Source: Symbiodinium natans (taxonomy: Eukaryota > Sar > Dinophyceae > Suessiales > Symbiodiniaceae). From it: a stretch of 55,000 nt of DNA. The position numbers were made by a program, and so were the translations under genes. The DNA is taken from NCBI GenBank assembly GCA_905221605.1, contig CAJNDS010000924.1, positions 786,209 through 841,208 of the forward strand. Reading direction: 5' to 3'. Shown piece after piece: positions 1 to 10,700 of the stretch. Position 1 is the first letter of the stretch; every line of letters begins with the position of its first letter. The notes under the pieces were generated by a model that saw only the letters and a list, made by a program, of their open reading frames with translations, was not told where the DNA came from and made no database searches.

Positions 1-163
1 GGGGGGGGGGGGGGGGGGGGGAGGGGGGGGGGGGGGAGGGAGGGGGGGGGAGGGAGGGGAGGGGGGGGGGAGGGGGGGGGGGGGGGGGGGAGGGGGGGGG
101 GGGTGGGGTGGGGGGGTGGGAGGGAGGGTGGGGGGGGGCGGGTGGGGGGTGGGGGGGTGGGGG
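1..163. repeat. Poly-G / GGGA / GGGT low-complexity run
   Basis: Almost pure G with scattered A and T. Could be a G-quadruplex-prone repeat or an assembly/sequencing artefact at a contig edge. Confidence 0.9.
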
Positions 164-339
164 AGGCTGAGGGCGCCCCTACCCCCTGTGCTGAACCGCT
201 GTTTTTGCTGTGCGGGTGGCGCGGTCCTCCACGAAAAAATTGTGCACTGACCCCCCCCACCCCCCCCCGCGTTTTGGGGGGGTAAGGAGGGAAAGAGGGA
301 GGATTTCACCTCCAACACGCCGCCAGGGTCGGCGGACAC

Positions 340-647
340 TAAACCCTAAACCCTAAACCCTCAACCCTCAACCCTAAACCCTAAACCCTAAACCCTAAAC
401 CCTAAACCCTAAACCCTAAACCCTAAACCCTAAACCATAACCCTAAACCCAAACTACACCTTAAGCCGCTGCTTACGCGCATCCAAGCTCCGACACCCAG
501 GCTCGGCCAGCAACTTCGTTGAGACCATGCAGCGGCTTGCCGCAGCCTCTGCTGGAGCTCTCTCTTCGGTTCAGGGTTCAGGGTTCAGGGTTCAGGGTTC
601 AGGGTTTAGGGTTTAGGGTTTAGGGTTTAGGGTTTAGGGTTTAGGGT

Positions 648-679
<32 letters not shown>

Positions 680-714
680 GGTTTAGGGTTTAGGGTTTAG
701 GGTTTAGGGTTTAG
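340..714. repeat. Interstitial telomeric repeats, convergent pair
   Basis: CCCTAAA units at 340-447, then, after about 120 bases, TTCAGGG, TTTAGGG and TTGAGGG units at 571-714 in the opposite orientation. Each variant occurs in consecutive blocks. Confidence 0.95.
501..567 (+). CDS. Exon-like stretch, unassigned
   Basis: Bracketed by two ITS tracts and preceded by CACCCAG. One frame reads SASNFVETMQRLAAASAG. No family match recognised; could be an exon of an upstream gene or chance. Confidence 0.25.
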
Positions 715-1232
715 GCTTTACTCCAAAAAGTAGGAACATCCTGTCTTCCCTCTTCTCCAAAAGGTATACTAACGGGAATCCCAGCTCTAATCATCCTCAA
801 ACCATGTTCCAGCTTTCTGGAGTTTACTGTCGGCTTTGCAGGGTGTAGGCATGAGTTCTTGCAGGTTCGGGGATACATAGGCTACTTTGCAAACTTCAGT
901 CTAATTCCGAGCACCTGTTGAAGCTACTTCGTGCAGAAGTTAAAGCAAAGTTGCAGTTGTAATCGTTCATGATAAGAGGGTGCAATCTACAGGTCGAAAA
1001 CGGGCACGGATGTCACAGAACTACAGAGCCAGCGCGACGTCGACAGCACACCACGTAACCACGCACCTTTGGCGGGCGGAAGCACACGAATTTGCAGTTC
1101 CAAATTTATATCACAGCATGTTGCTTCAAATTCACAAAAGCAGTTTCTAGGTTTTCTACGACTGTCGCTGTCAGTCAGTTGTGACAACTACAGCTACAAG
1201 TAGATAAACGCCACATGCACACAGACACTTGC

Positions 1233-1364
1233 ATCAGGGTGTCATAAACCCCTAAACCCCTAAACCCCTAAACCCCCTAAACCACCTAAACCCCTAAACC
1301 CCTAAACCCCCTAAACCCCCTAAACCCCCTAAACCCCTAAACCCCTAAACCCCTAAACCCCTAA
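1233..1364. repeat. CCCCTAAA eight-base telomere-like array
   Basis: Tandem CCCCTAAA with some CCCCCTAAA units, a length variant distinct from the heptamer. Confidence 0.9.
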
Positions 1365-1499
1365 GTTTTTCGGAGAGGCTTCGGCTTTGCCATTGGTGTT
1401 CGTGTGCGAAGAATTGAAGCCACGAAGCTGCGAAGCTGCTTCTTTGGATGCCACACGCGCGAAGACGCGGATTCTCAAAAAAGGTCTCTCCCTAATTCT

Positions 1500-1712
1500 C
1501 CTTAAAGAGCAGCGGCGTCAGTGGCATCAACGGAGTCACGGATCATTCACAGAGGCAGCGGCGTCAACGGCGTGGTCAGCGTCAGCGGTATCGCGGACAT
1601 TCACGGCGTCAGCGGCGTAATCGGCGTCAACCGAGTCACAGGACTAGACCTCGTCAACGGCATCACAGGGATTCAGTCCTCAGACGGACACACGGCGTCA
1701 ACGGGGTCGGCC
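1500..1712. repeat. Degenerate GGCGTCAACGG / GGCGTCAGCGG minisatellite
   Basis: Repeated GTCAACGG, GTCAGCGG and GTCACAGG phrases. Two + frames are open, one giving GVNGVVSVSGIADIHGVSGV, but the periodicity explains the openness. Probably not a gene. Confidence 0.6.
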
Positions 1713-1714
1713 TT

Positions 1715-3780
1715 TGCCAGGCATGCAGTGGCTATGGCCACCGCCGCTGTTTGAAGCCTTGTCAGCCATGGTTCCGTGTAGGGTGTTTTGGCAACCCTAA
1801 ACCCTAAACCCTAAACCCTAATCCCCAAACCTTTCGAGTTTACTTTGGAGCCGAAAGCAGGCAAGGACACGCTTCAGTGCATTGCAGACGGTGTCGGTGG
1901 TGTGTAAGTAGGTCCCATCATGCTGACGCCTTTGCAAAAGGTTTGGGCTAGAGCCTACGCCTTAAGAAGGGCAACCCTTGTTTGGTTCCTCTAGTAGGTT
2001 ACTCTTGGGTCTAGTCTCGGATTCCTGAAGTGTCTGAGCTTGATGGAAAGCACACACACTGAAGGTTGGACGAGAAGTCGGGCTTCAAGCGGAGTACGGT
2101 GCTGAGTCTACAGGGTTCTCAAGGAACGGGGGTTTCAAGGGGGGTATGTACTCCCCACTACTCCCCAAGGCTCCCGAAGCTTCCGTTGAGGATCCCTGGG
2201 TACCCAAGCCCCAAGAACCCTCCCTTAAGAATTCAAGAACACTATAATGAGTAGCAAGCAGGGAAGGGCTGCATCCTAGTTGCTTGTTTTGAACCCTAAA
2301 CCCTAAACCTCAAACCCTAAGCCCCAAACCCCATACCTTAAGCCCTAAACCCCAAACCTGCTGTAGTTGACAAACTCCTTGCACCCTGGCACCTCATCCC
2401 TGTTGCAGAGTCGTCGGTGCTGGCAGCGTGTATTTTAGTTGGTACAGCTGCGCTGGGCGAGTGCGCACGTTTCGAAAAGTTTGCATTTCGAGTTTCGGGC
2501 AGCCCAGGTTAACTTTAACAGCCAGACCAATTGTTCCTTAAAGTCAGACTGGGAGTTTAGAATAATATGAATCACGAAGTCTAGTAGTACCACTAACCCA
2601 ACAGAAACCGAGCGATGCCAGCAGCCTTGGCAGGCTTTCTTCGGCAACGGCCTCGGTTTCAGCACTGCGAAAGCGTGCCAGCCCCCTGCGAGCAAGTTTC
2701 ATGATGTTTCATGGCACACGATGGTGCGAGACAGCTTGCATCCATGTACCTATACAAACACTGGGGCAGTAAAGGGGTTCCTTTGTAATAGCCTTAGGGC
2801 CTATGTATGTACTCTATAGGTACATGGCTACAGGTACATGGCCTTAGGGTAAAGGATCCCTGTTTTTCATTACCATTCAGTAACGTAACATACCTTTCGT
2901 GAGCTCAGCCACATAGCCCTAAGGATCCACGTGCCCAAGTAAACTTGGGCCTTACAGGTACTATAACCCCTCAACCTTGAACCCGAAGTGGCCCTAAGCC
3001 CTTATTTAGGTACGTGGATCCTTTTGGGAAGTGCTTTGAGGTGTCTGGCTTGCCACAGGAAGCATTTGGTACGATGACACGCCAGGCCAATTACAGTGGC
3101 TTAAGAACTTGTTTGTAATGTTTCGGGCTTATGGACGTTAGTTTTCTTGGGTTCTCGTCAGCAAATGAAAGGCCATGGCAAGATTGTTAGCATCAATGTG
3201 CCTTGCAGTAGGGTTTTATGCTGCATGATGTTGTGTTTTGCTACTGAAGATAAGAGCTGGCCGCAAGTATTTATTTTCAGTTTGGGGGGGGGGGGGCGGG
3301 ACGGACAAGAAATTCGCATCAGAAGTGTTGGTTCACTTTGAGAAGAGTCAGTCTTTCGTGCATCACTTTGCTTGATTAGTTTTCCCGATCGCCTTCCGTG
3401 CGCGATGACTGTCGTCGAAGCAGGAATTGGTGGAAAACATCAAAACGGTGCTGCTGTGGAAGGACCACGGGGCTCATGCTGCAGCTGCCGCTCTGCGTCA
3501 CAGGCAGCTTTTGTGCACCTTTTTTTGGAGCATTATCGTCCCGATATGGTCTCAAAGGTGAACTTTTTCGTTCCTTCGGATACTGGGACAGCTAAGTGTT
3601 TCTCGCGAGGAGTTGCCTCTGGACGATTTGCAGGAAGAATGCCTGCGGCTGTCCCTCTCTTGGAGGGTAGATCAGGCAGGACTTAAGGATCGGATTCTCG
3701 GTGCATTTGCGCATGTCAGAGTAGCCTCTAGGCAATCGGTTTTCACTGGCTGCACAGGATTGCATGTTATATCCAACCCT
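1715..3780. other. Repeat-poor stretch, no gene recognised
   Basis: Apart from short CCCTAAA runs (about 1795-1820, 2293-2360) and a G run at 3282-3295 there is little structure. About 2780-3030 contains repeated GGTACATGG/AAGGATCC phrases that look like a degraded palindromic element. No convincing coding region. Confidence 0.5.
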
Positions 3781-4067
3781 AAACCCTAAACCCGAGCTCA
3801 TGCTGCATCCTTTGGAGGAAGGACTCTCCGTCCAGCAGCAACAGCAGGAGTTGAGGGAGCGTTTGGTCTGCACCCGAGCTGCTTAGCACGTGCTCCGATT
3901 CAGCAGATGTCAGATTTAGGGTGTAGACCCAGGCTAGCCCGATAAAATCGGTACTCGTACTTCGCACAAACAAAACTACACTTGGGGGGGCCTAACTTTA
4001 AGTAGTGTATGAAACCCAAAACCCTTGTGGATCCTTAGGGTGAGTTTCCTTGTTGCTGTTTCCTGGG

Positions 4068-4137
4068 CAAAGGTCATGGCATCCTGCGCAAAAGCACTGG
4101 GCCCAGATTACATGAAGCCGGAAGATGCCAAGCCGGG
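4068..4137 (+). CDS. Exon-like stretch, unassigned
   Basis: One frame reads VMASCAKALGPDYMKPEDAK and looks coding in composition; it stops at a TTTAGGG run. Not recognised, edges unknown. Could belong to a gene upstream of, or the 5' part of, the GALNT-like gene. Confidence 0.3.
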
Positions 4138-4814
4138 GTTTAGGGTTTAGGCTTTAGGGTTTAGGGTTTATGGATATGGGGGATTCCGAAACTAGGGCAG
4201 TTTGGGGTTCAGGGTTGAGGGTTGAGGGTTCAGAGGTTGGGTTCGCAGTCTAAAGAATGTTAACCCGTGGTTCTTCTCGAAGAGAGTGAGTGGTCCCAAA
4301 GCATCACAAGATACTATAGTCTTTCTTATCGGATGCCCCAGGGAAGGCACTCTTGTTCGGAAAGCCAGTACTATATATTTGGCGCCCAGAAACCACGCCA
4401 AGTAGGGTTTTTGAGGGACTTCGTTCCACAGCTGGTACTACCAAAGAACCCTCTTTAGGCAATGCCCATTTCTAATAATAGAATCGAGGTGAGCTGACTG
4501 CATTACATCCCCACTGTCATGTCGCGCCGACCTTCGAAGTGATTGTGTGCCACACGCGTGCATGCTGAATGCTTTGGACCATTGATCGTTATGCGTGGCA
4601 CGTGAAGCCGTTTCAGCGCGTTTAGTGTTAAAGTCGAAAGACATCGTCGCAACCCAGTGGAGGCCCGATGCAAGCTTCAGCTTTCTGCAAATCGAAAGGC
4701 GCCCGCGCTAGATTCCATTTGGTTAGCACACACACATATGACTACACACCGATTGAACCCTTCAGGAAGCCCACCCTAAACCCTAAAACCAAAACCCCAA
4801 AGCCGTTTAGTAGC

Positions 4815-4945
4815 ACTGGCATATTCATTCGACCATGCGCCACTGCCCTTGCATGGGCAGCTGGCAGTTGGCGACAACGCCAAGCGATGGCGTTCTCTCG
4901 CAGCATGATGCTGAGGCAAGCACGACAAGCGAGACCAAGCAAAGA
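4815..4945 (+). CDS. Exon-like stretch, unassigned
   Basis: GC-rich 130-base island inside repeats. Two frames stay open, one reading GSWQLATTPSDGVLSQHDAE. No homology recognised. Confidence 0.2.
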
Positions 4946-5261
4946 CCCAATATGGTTTAGGTTTAAGCATTAGAGCTTAGGGATGTTTAGGGGTCATAGG
5001 TTGGAGGGGCCAGGGCGTAGGGTGCATCATGCTAATTGAGATCCCTGCATTCCGCATCCGTTGTCCCACATGTCCTGTAGCTCGCCAATTTCCAGTGCTA
5101 GCGCCCCGTAAGCCGAAATTCCACAAAGACCCTAAACCCTAAACCCTAAACACCTCGTGCAACTTTTGGGCGTGCATGGCGGCAGGTTCTACCTCCGAGT
5201 CTTGTTGTTCTTCCCATTCCCAATGTACGCGGCAATCTTCACTACAGACAGCTTCGCGGCA

Positions 5262-5396
5262 TGACTAATCCCCTCCCCCGAAGATTAAACCCCCCCTACC
5301 CCCGAAATTAAATACACCCCATTATCGTTATATCATAGTCTATTGGGGGATTTTAATAGCAGGGGGTCGGGGAGGTTTAATATTAGGGGGAGGGGG
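5262..5396. mobile_element. MITE-like palindrome (CCCCTCCCCC ... GGGGGAGGGG)
   Basis: Ends CCCCTCCCCCGAAGATTAAAC and GTTTAATATTAGGGGGAGGGG are inverted and nearly complementary. About 135 bp, AT-rich centre. Confidence 0.6.
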
Positions 5397-5423
5397 AAAA
5401 AAACCCCAAGAACCCCAAAGCCC

Positions 5424-5578
5424 TACTTGAAGGTTCATGGTACTTACTAACCAATTATAACTGGGCTTATAACCCTACTTACAATTGGGATAACCCCTAT
5501 AAGGCCCTTTAGGGGTATTATAAGTAGGGTTGTAAGTACAGTTATAATTGGTTAGTAAGTACCATGAACCTTCAAGTA
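5424..5578. mobile_element. MITE family A, intact copy with 39-bp perfect arms
   Basis: Arms 5424-5462 and 5540-5578 are perfect inverted repeats beginning TACTTGAAGGTTCATGGTAC. About 155 bp, no ORF. Other copies: 7821-7938, 20828 onward, 45525-45643, 54205-54347, and degraded ones near 47,930 and 52,023. Confidence 0.9.
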
Positions 5579-6036
5579 CAGGACTTTTGGCCTCTTTGGA
5601 TCCTTGGAGGGTTTCGGGACTCTAGGGACGCAGATAAGGGAGGGATACTCCGGGGTTGGAATCGCGGAAAGTTGTTCTGGGTTGCGCTTTATGTAGTGGT
5701 TGGGGTCTAAACTTGGGCTCTCTGTTGTTCAAAGAACCCAAACCCCGCCAAAAAAAACTTAACTTAACACAGCCCGCGTGTATGAGTCCGGCTCGCGGGT
5801 CACACCGCACCCACAAACAACTTTATACCAGGACTGCATTGGATTTTCGGAGGCTGCTCCAACGCCCTATCCAGATCAGGGCTTCAGGGCTTTAGGCTTT
5901 AGGGTTGAGGGTTTAGGGTTTATATACGGTCTACATGGGCTCAGGATTTAGGGTTTAGGGCTTTGGGTTTTGGGGTTCAGGGTTTAGGGTTTAGCGTCGA
6001 GGGGCCCTTGGGTCCCTCGATCTGGGCGAAGGTACT

Positions 6037-6112
6037 ATGACGTTGTGTCTGGCAGCCCTGTCCATCATGGCCGTGCCGCTCCACTTCTTTTGGATGCGGT
6101 GGCCTGGCTTGC
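6037..6112 (+). CDS. Exon-like stretch with possible membrane segment
   Basis: ATG at 6037 opens a frame reading MTLCLAALSIMAVPLHFFWM then RWPG, a hydrophobic signal-anchor-like peptide. It could be an alternative first exon for a type II membrane protein, but no join to exon 1 at 7682 could be fixed, and exon 1 already supplies an anchor. Confidence 0.3.
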
Positions 6113-6134
6113 GCTTAATTGCTGCTGCTTGCTT

Positions 6135-6272
6135 AGGGCTTAGGGCTTAGGGCTTAGGCCTTAGGCCTTAGGCCTTAGGCCTTAGGCCTTAGGGCTGAGG
6201 GCTGAGGGCTTAGGGCTTAGGGCTTAGGGCTTAGGGCTTAGGGCCTAGGGCTTAGGGCTTAGGGTTTAGGGT
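6135..6272. repeat. GGGCTTA / GGCCTTA variant telomere-like array
   Basis: Runs of GGGCTTA, then GGCCTTA, then GGGCTGA and back, each variant in blocks, ending in GGGTTTAGGGTTGAGG. Confidence 0.9.
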
Positions 6273-6289
6273 TGAGGTGCATTTTCGTC

Positions 6290-6499
6290 TAGTATTTGCT
6301 TAAGAACCACCCTTTGACTTTGATCTTGTTAAGGATCACTTTGTAATTTTTGGTGTATTCCTTAATTGCTATCATTTGCTTAAGAACCCACCAAACAGAT
6401 AATCGAAGATAATCCCTATGCTGCCGTTACAAGGAAGAATGTTTTTTTTTTTTTTTGTTGGGGGTGGGGGTGGGGGTGGGGTTCTTAAGCAAATAGTAC
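6290..6499. mobile_element. MITE family B copy
   Basis: Begins TAGTATTTGCTTAAGAACC and ends GGTTCTTAAGCAAATAGTA. It contains a second internal TTTGCTTAAGAACC (about 6371), a T run and GGGGGT repeats near the right end, so it looks nested or composite. Confidence 0.85.
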
Positions 6500-6662
6500 T
6501 TTGAGGTTCAGGCTGGGGCCTTTCTTGAGCAGGCATCAGGGTTTAGGGTTTAGGAATGAGCGGGCTTAGAGGGTTTAGCTTGACTGGAACTCTTGCACGC
6601 TCACGGGGTTTAGGGCTTTGTGGTTGAAATTTGGGCTTGTTGTTTCGGGTAATAATCCCTGA

Positions 6663-6921
6663 CCCTAAACCCTAAACCCGAAACCCTAAACCCTAAACCC
6701 TAGAACCTAAACCCGAAACCCTAAACCCTATTATAGGGTTTGGGTGCTGAAACCCGAACATTTTTGACCTGGCGAAGAGTTGAGGAAAGAACCCCGGGTT
6801 GAAGTCCTTAGTGCCCGATACAGCCACGAAAGTACACTCTTGGTTTAGGGTTTAGGGTTTAGGGTTTAGGGTTTAGGGTTTAGGGTTTAGGGTTTAGGGT
6901 TTCGGGTTTCGGGTTTCGGGT
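6663..6921. repeat. ITS pair, CCCTAAA then TTTAGGG
   Basis: CCCTAAA units at 6663-6731 meet TATAGGGTTTGGG head to head, and TTTAGGG/TTTCGGG units run 6842-6921. Variant TTTCGGG is confined to the last units. Confidence 0.9.
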
Positions 6922-7681
6922 TGTAAAGCCTAAACTTTAGTTCAACCCTGCACCCCTACACCCGAAACTCTAAGCCAAGCCCTGCGTTCAGGGAGATGCA
7001 GGTGATAGATTGTCGCATCATCAACCCCAATGCCTTGCTCCCGACATGTTGAGGTTGAGGGCAAGGTCTGGGACATGTATAGATGTAGTTGTAATTTGAG
7101 GGGGCCGGGGTGGGGAGGGGGGGGGGGGTGACGGGAATATCTTTGTTAGCATAGTAACTAAACAAACAATAATTACAAGATACTTCGTGGTAGAAGGCCC
7201 TCAAGCGCAAAACCCTAAGCCGTACAGAAGTGCACCAAGTCGAAATGTTCTTCCCCCCCCCCCTCCCCAAAGCCCGAGAACAAAACCCTTAAGCCCTAAA
7301 AACCCAGAGTTTTTGCTTCTTTGTGCAGGATCTGGGTTTGGTGCCTTTAAAAACCCTTCAACACCCCCAAACTCTGAAACCCTAAACACTAAACCCTAAA
7401 CCCCCCTAAACCCTAAATATTGCAGGGGATGTGCAGGGTCCGTTTTCTTTGCAAGAGACCAACAGCTGGCCATGATCCAACTTAAACCTTGAGAAGGGTT
7501 TAGGGTTTAGGGTTTAGGGTTCAGGGGCATGGCATTTAGGGTCTGTAGCATTTTATGTTTAGGCTTGAGGGTCTAGAGGATGGAGGTCTTAGGGTTTCGG
7601 GCTCCGAGTCTGTAAGATTTAGGGCTCATAGACTCTAAACCCTAAACCCAAAACCCTAAAGGTTGCGGCCTCGGTGTGCAG

Positions 7682-7768
7682 GGACGGTGGTTTCTGAGGA
7701 AACGATACGGCCCGTTTCTCACCTTCTTGGTCTGTGTCTACCTGAGCCAGACAGCGCGCCGGCTTGAT
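7682..7768 (+). CDS. GALNT-like exon 1: type II membrane anchor
   Basis: Reads [20 protein letters not shown] then SQTARRLD, a basic cluster followed by a hydrophobic segment, as expected for the signal anchor of a Golgi type II glycosyltransferase. Acceptor GTGTGCAG; donor GA (GAGAGTTTAGGG) directly abutting telomere-like repeat. Phase 0 into exon 2. It has no ATG of its own, so the start lies in an unseen upstream exon, or this is an alternative first exon. Confidence 0.65.
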
Positions 7769-10700
7769 GAGAGTTTAGGGCTTAGGGTTTATGGTTTAGG
7801 GTTTAGGGCTTTTGGGTTTGCTTGGAGGTTCGTGGTACTTCTTCACCACTTTAAAAGCCCCTTAAGTGCCCTAATATGGTTATAGCTAGTAGAGTTATAA
7901 GTACAGTTTTCATTGGTTAATGAGAATCATGAACCTGGTTTCGGGCTTAGGGCTCAGGATTCCGCAGTGTTTTTAGACTCGCCGGTGGCCCGCGCATTTC
8001 TGCCCTGATTTTCCCATTCTGCAAGACATGTACCATTGGTACCATGTCCCCCCCCCCCCCCCACCCTGAAGCACCCGATCCCAAATAGTTAGCCCATTCA
8101 AAGACCTAACAGTATTAAAAGCCTCACATTGTTTGATCCGAGCTCCTTTTCTTCCAAGGCTGAAGCCCATGAGTATTGTGCTGTTGGTAGCTGGGAGCGC
8201 TAGAAGCATGACATGAGCATTTTTCTGGTAAGGCCGGATGGCTTCTTACTACTGGTTACTCTTTTTTCACAGACACGCCCCGTTGCGTAATTTCAGTGAA
8301 AACTTGAAAAGGCTGCCATGGAGCAGTTTCCTCGAGTCATCAAACCCCCGGGTTTAGGGTTTAGGGCGTTTAGGGTCGGGGTTTTGTGTGGGGCTTGTCT
8401 GCCGGCAGCACTCAAGAACTTGAGGCCTCTAGAGAATTGACTCTTAAACCGGAACCCGAAAGCCCTGAAATCTAAATCTCATCCCGAAGCCCTATACCTT
8501 AAACCTTTGGGGTTTAGGGTTTAGGCTTGGAACCACTGACACGTCACAGGTGCTCTGTGTTTCCTTGGGCCAGATCCGTCGGGCGGCACACCACACGGCA
8601 GAAGCCGTGAAGCCAGGCCCGTGATTTGGTTTGGGCTTCGGAGTTTGAGGTTGAGGCAGCTGCGGGGGTCTGGAGGTTAGGGCAGCCCTCCACTAGCGCC
8701 CTCCCCTGACACACCCTAAGCCCTAAACCCTAAACCCCAAACCCTAGAGGTTAGGGCAGCCCTCCACCGTACGGTTCTCAGCACAAAACGACTTGTAGGT
8801 ATGGATTTCGGGGAGGATGTGCTTCGCGTCCAGCTTGCTAGAACGGATGGCGGAGCCCCAAGTGTTTTTTTGAGTAATTAGGCTTCGCCCTACATACTGG
8901 CAAGCACAGAACTCTCCATCTGGAATGTCATCGCAGAGACGTTGTTGCTATGGCTGGGATAGGAAATTCTAGTCTAAACCCAAACACCAGAGTCCAGAAG
9001 GCTGACAGCAGTACCCCCACAAAGCGGTGCAGCAATGCAACGTTCGAACCTCCTCCTTTGCCTCAACGTTGTGGGTTTCAGCACGGAGGTTGATGGTTTG
9101 GCTTCGGGGCGTCTATAGCTGTAGCATAGGTTGGGGTGTCCCCGACTTATACAGATTGTCGTACCCCCCCTATTATATTCCCTGTCAAGGACTGCTAGTA
9201 CAACGGGGAACATCCTAAACCATAGGGATCTGGGCTTTGTTGCTTTGTGTTTCTTGAACTCGGGTTGAGGTTCAGAAAGATGCAGGATCGAAGCATGGGA
9301 GCTGCAAGCTTATTGTTGAAACTTCATGAATTCCCAAAAGCCCTAAACCCTCTCTTTCACATATAACATGAGCATTAAGCTCCTTCTTGGGCATAGGCAC
9401 GCCTCCTTGTACTCCTCAAACCCTAAACCCTAAACCTAAACCCTAAACCCTCCACTAAACCTTAAACCTTAACCCTAAACCCTACCCCTAATCCCTGAAC
9501 CCTCTAATCTCTGGGCATAGAGCCCAAGGAGAAAGCTGAACGAGTAAGGCATAGGGTGCCTCGCACGCAAGGAGGGTTTAGTGTTAAAGGTTTAGTGTTT
9601 AGTGTTTAGGGCTTAGGGCTTCGGGCATAGGGCTTAGGGCTTAGGCCTTAGGCCTTAGGGCTTTAGGGTCGTTTTGTTTGTCAGCCCCTGCTCAGATAGC
9701 CCGGTCAAGACCATCTCCATCGTCATGGCGGCGCACAATGAGCACCAGTACTTGAAGCCATTGGCCTTATGTGGGTTGGTGGTGTCTTTAAGTAGGGTTT
9801 CTGTTTTGTAGGGCACCTATTCGGGGCTCATATTCGGGCATCTAGGGGCTATGTTCGGGGTTCTTAGTCGGGTATCTAGGGGCTACATCAAGGTAGGAGG
9901 GTTTGCAAGATGTTCCCCCTATACTAACAGCTCCTTCAAACGGGTTCTAGGTACCCCCTATGATCATCCCTCTTTGGGGACTAGTATAAAGGGGGGATAT
10001 CCCAACTTATGGAAAAACACTTGTATGGACAAGTCTTGGTTTCAACTTGGCCCCTAAACTTCACAGATTTCGTTGTAAATCGTGACCCCCTTAAACCCCC
10101 TTAAACGTGCCTCCCAAAAGCGCTGGTACTTTCAGGCTCAGGGACTTAGACCCGTTTGGGTTTAGGGGTTAGGGGTTAGTGTTTAGGGGTTAGGGCTTAG
10201 GGCTTAGGGCTTAGGGCTTCGTGTTTCGGGGTTAGGATCAGGCTTTCGGGTTTAGATTTGTTGGGGTGCAGGCGGTGTTGGGTGCTTTGTGTTTAGGGTT
10301 GAGGGCTTAGGTGGGGCTGAGGGATCAGGACCGACTCAGAGCGGGCAGTGTGCTTGTTGCAGCTCTTTCTGGCCCTAAACCCTAAACCCTAAACCCTAAA
10401 CCCTAAACCCTAAACCCTAAACACAAAACCCAAGGCGCACACTGGATTCCATTCTGGAAACAACGCCCTCTGAAACTTTGGCTGCTTGGTGCAGTTTTGG
10501 TCTTCAGGGCGTGGTCCCAGTAGACTTATCCAAGGACTGGACTGCTTGTGTAGCTGAAGTACTAGGGTTCCTCGGGACACTCAGATTCGAGCAGCCGGAA
10601 GCATGGTCAAAGCCGAAAGCATCAAAGCCCGAAAGCTTAAGCCTTAAACCCTAAACCCTAAACCCTAAACCCTAAACCCTAAACCCTAAACCCTAAACCC

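Noticed and set aside
1387-1754. Two overlapping + frames as a secreted repeat protein
   Set aside because: The openness follows from the GGCGTCAACGG periodicity and no start context or splice sites stand out.
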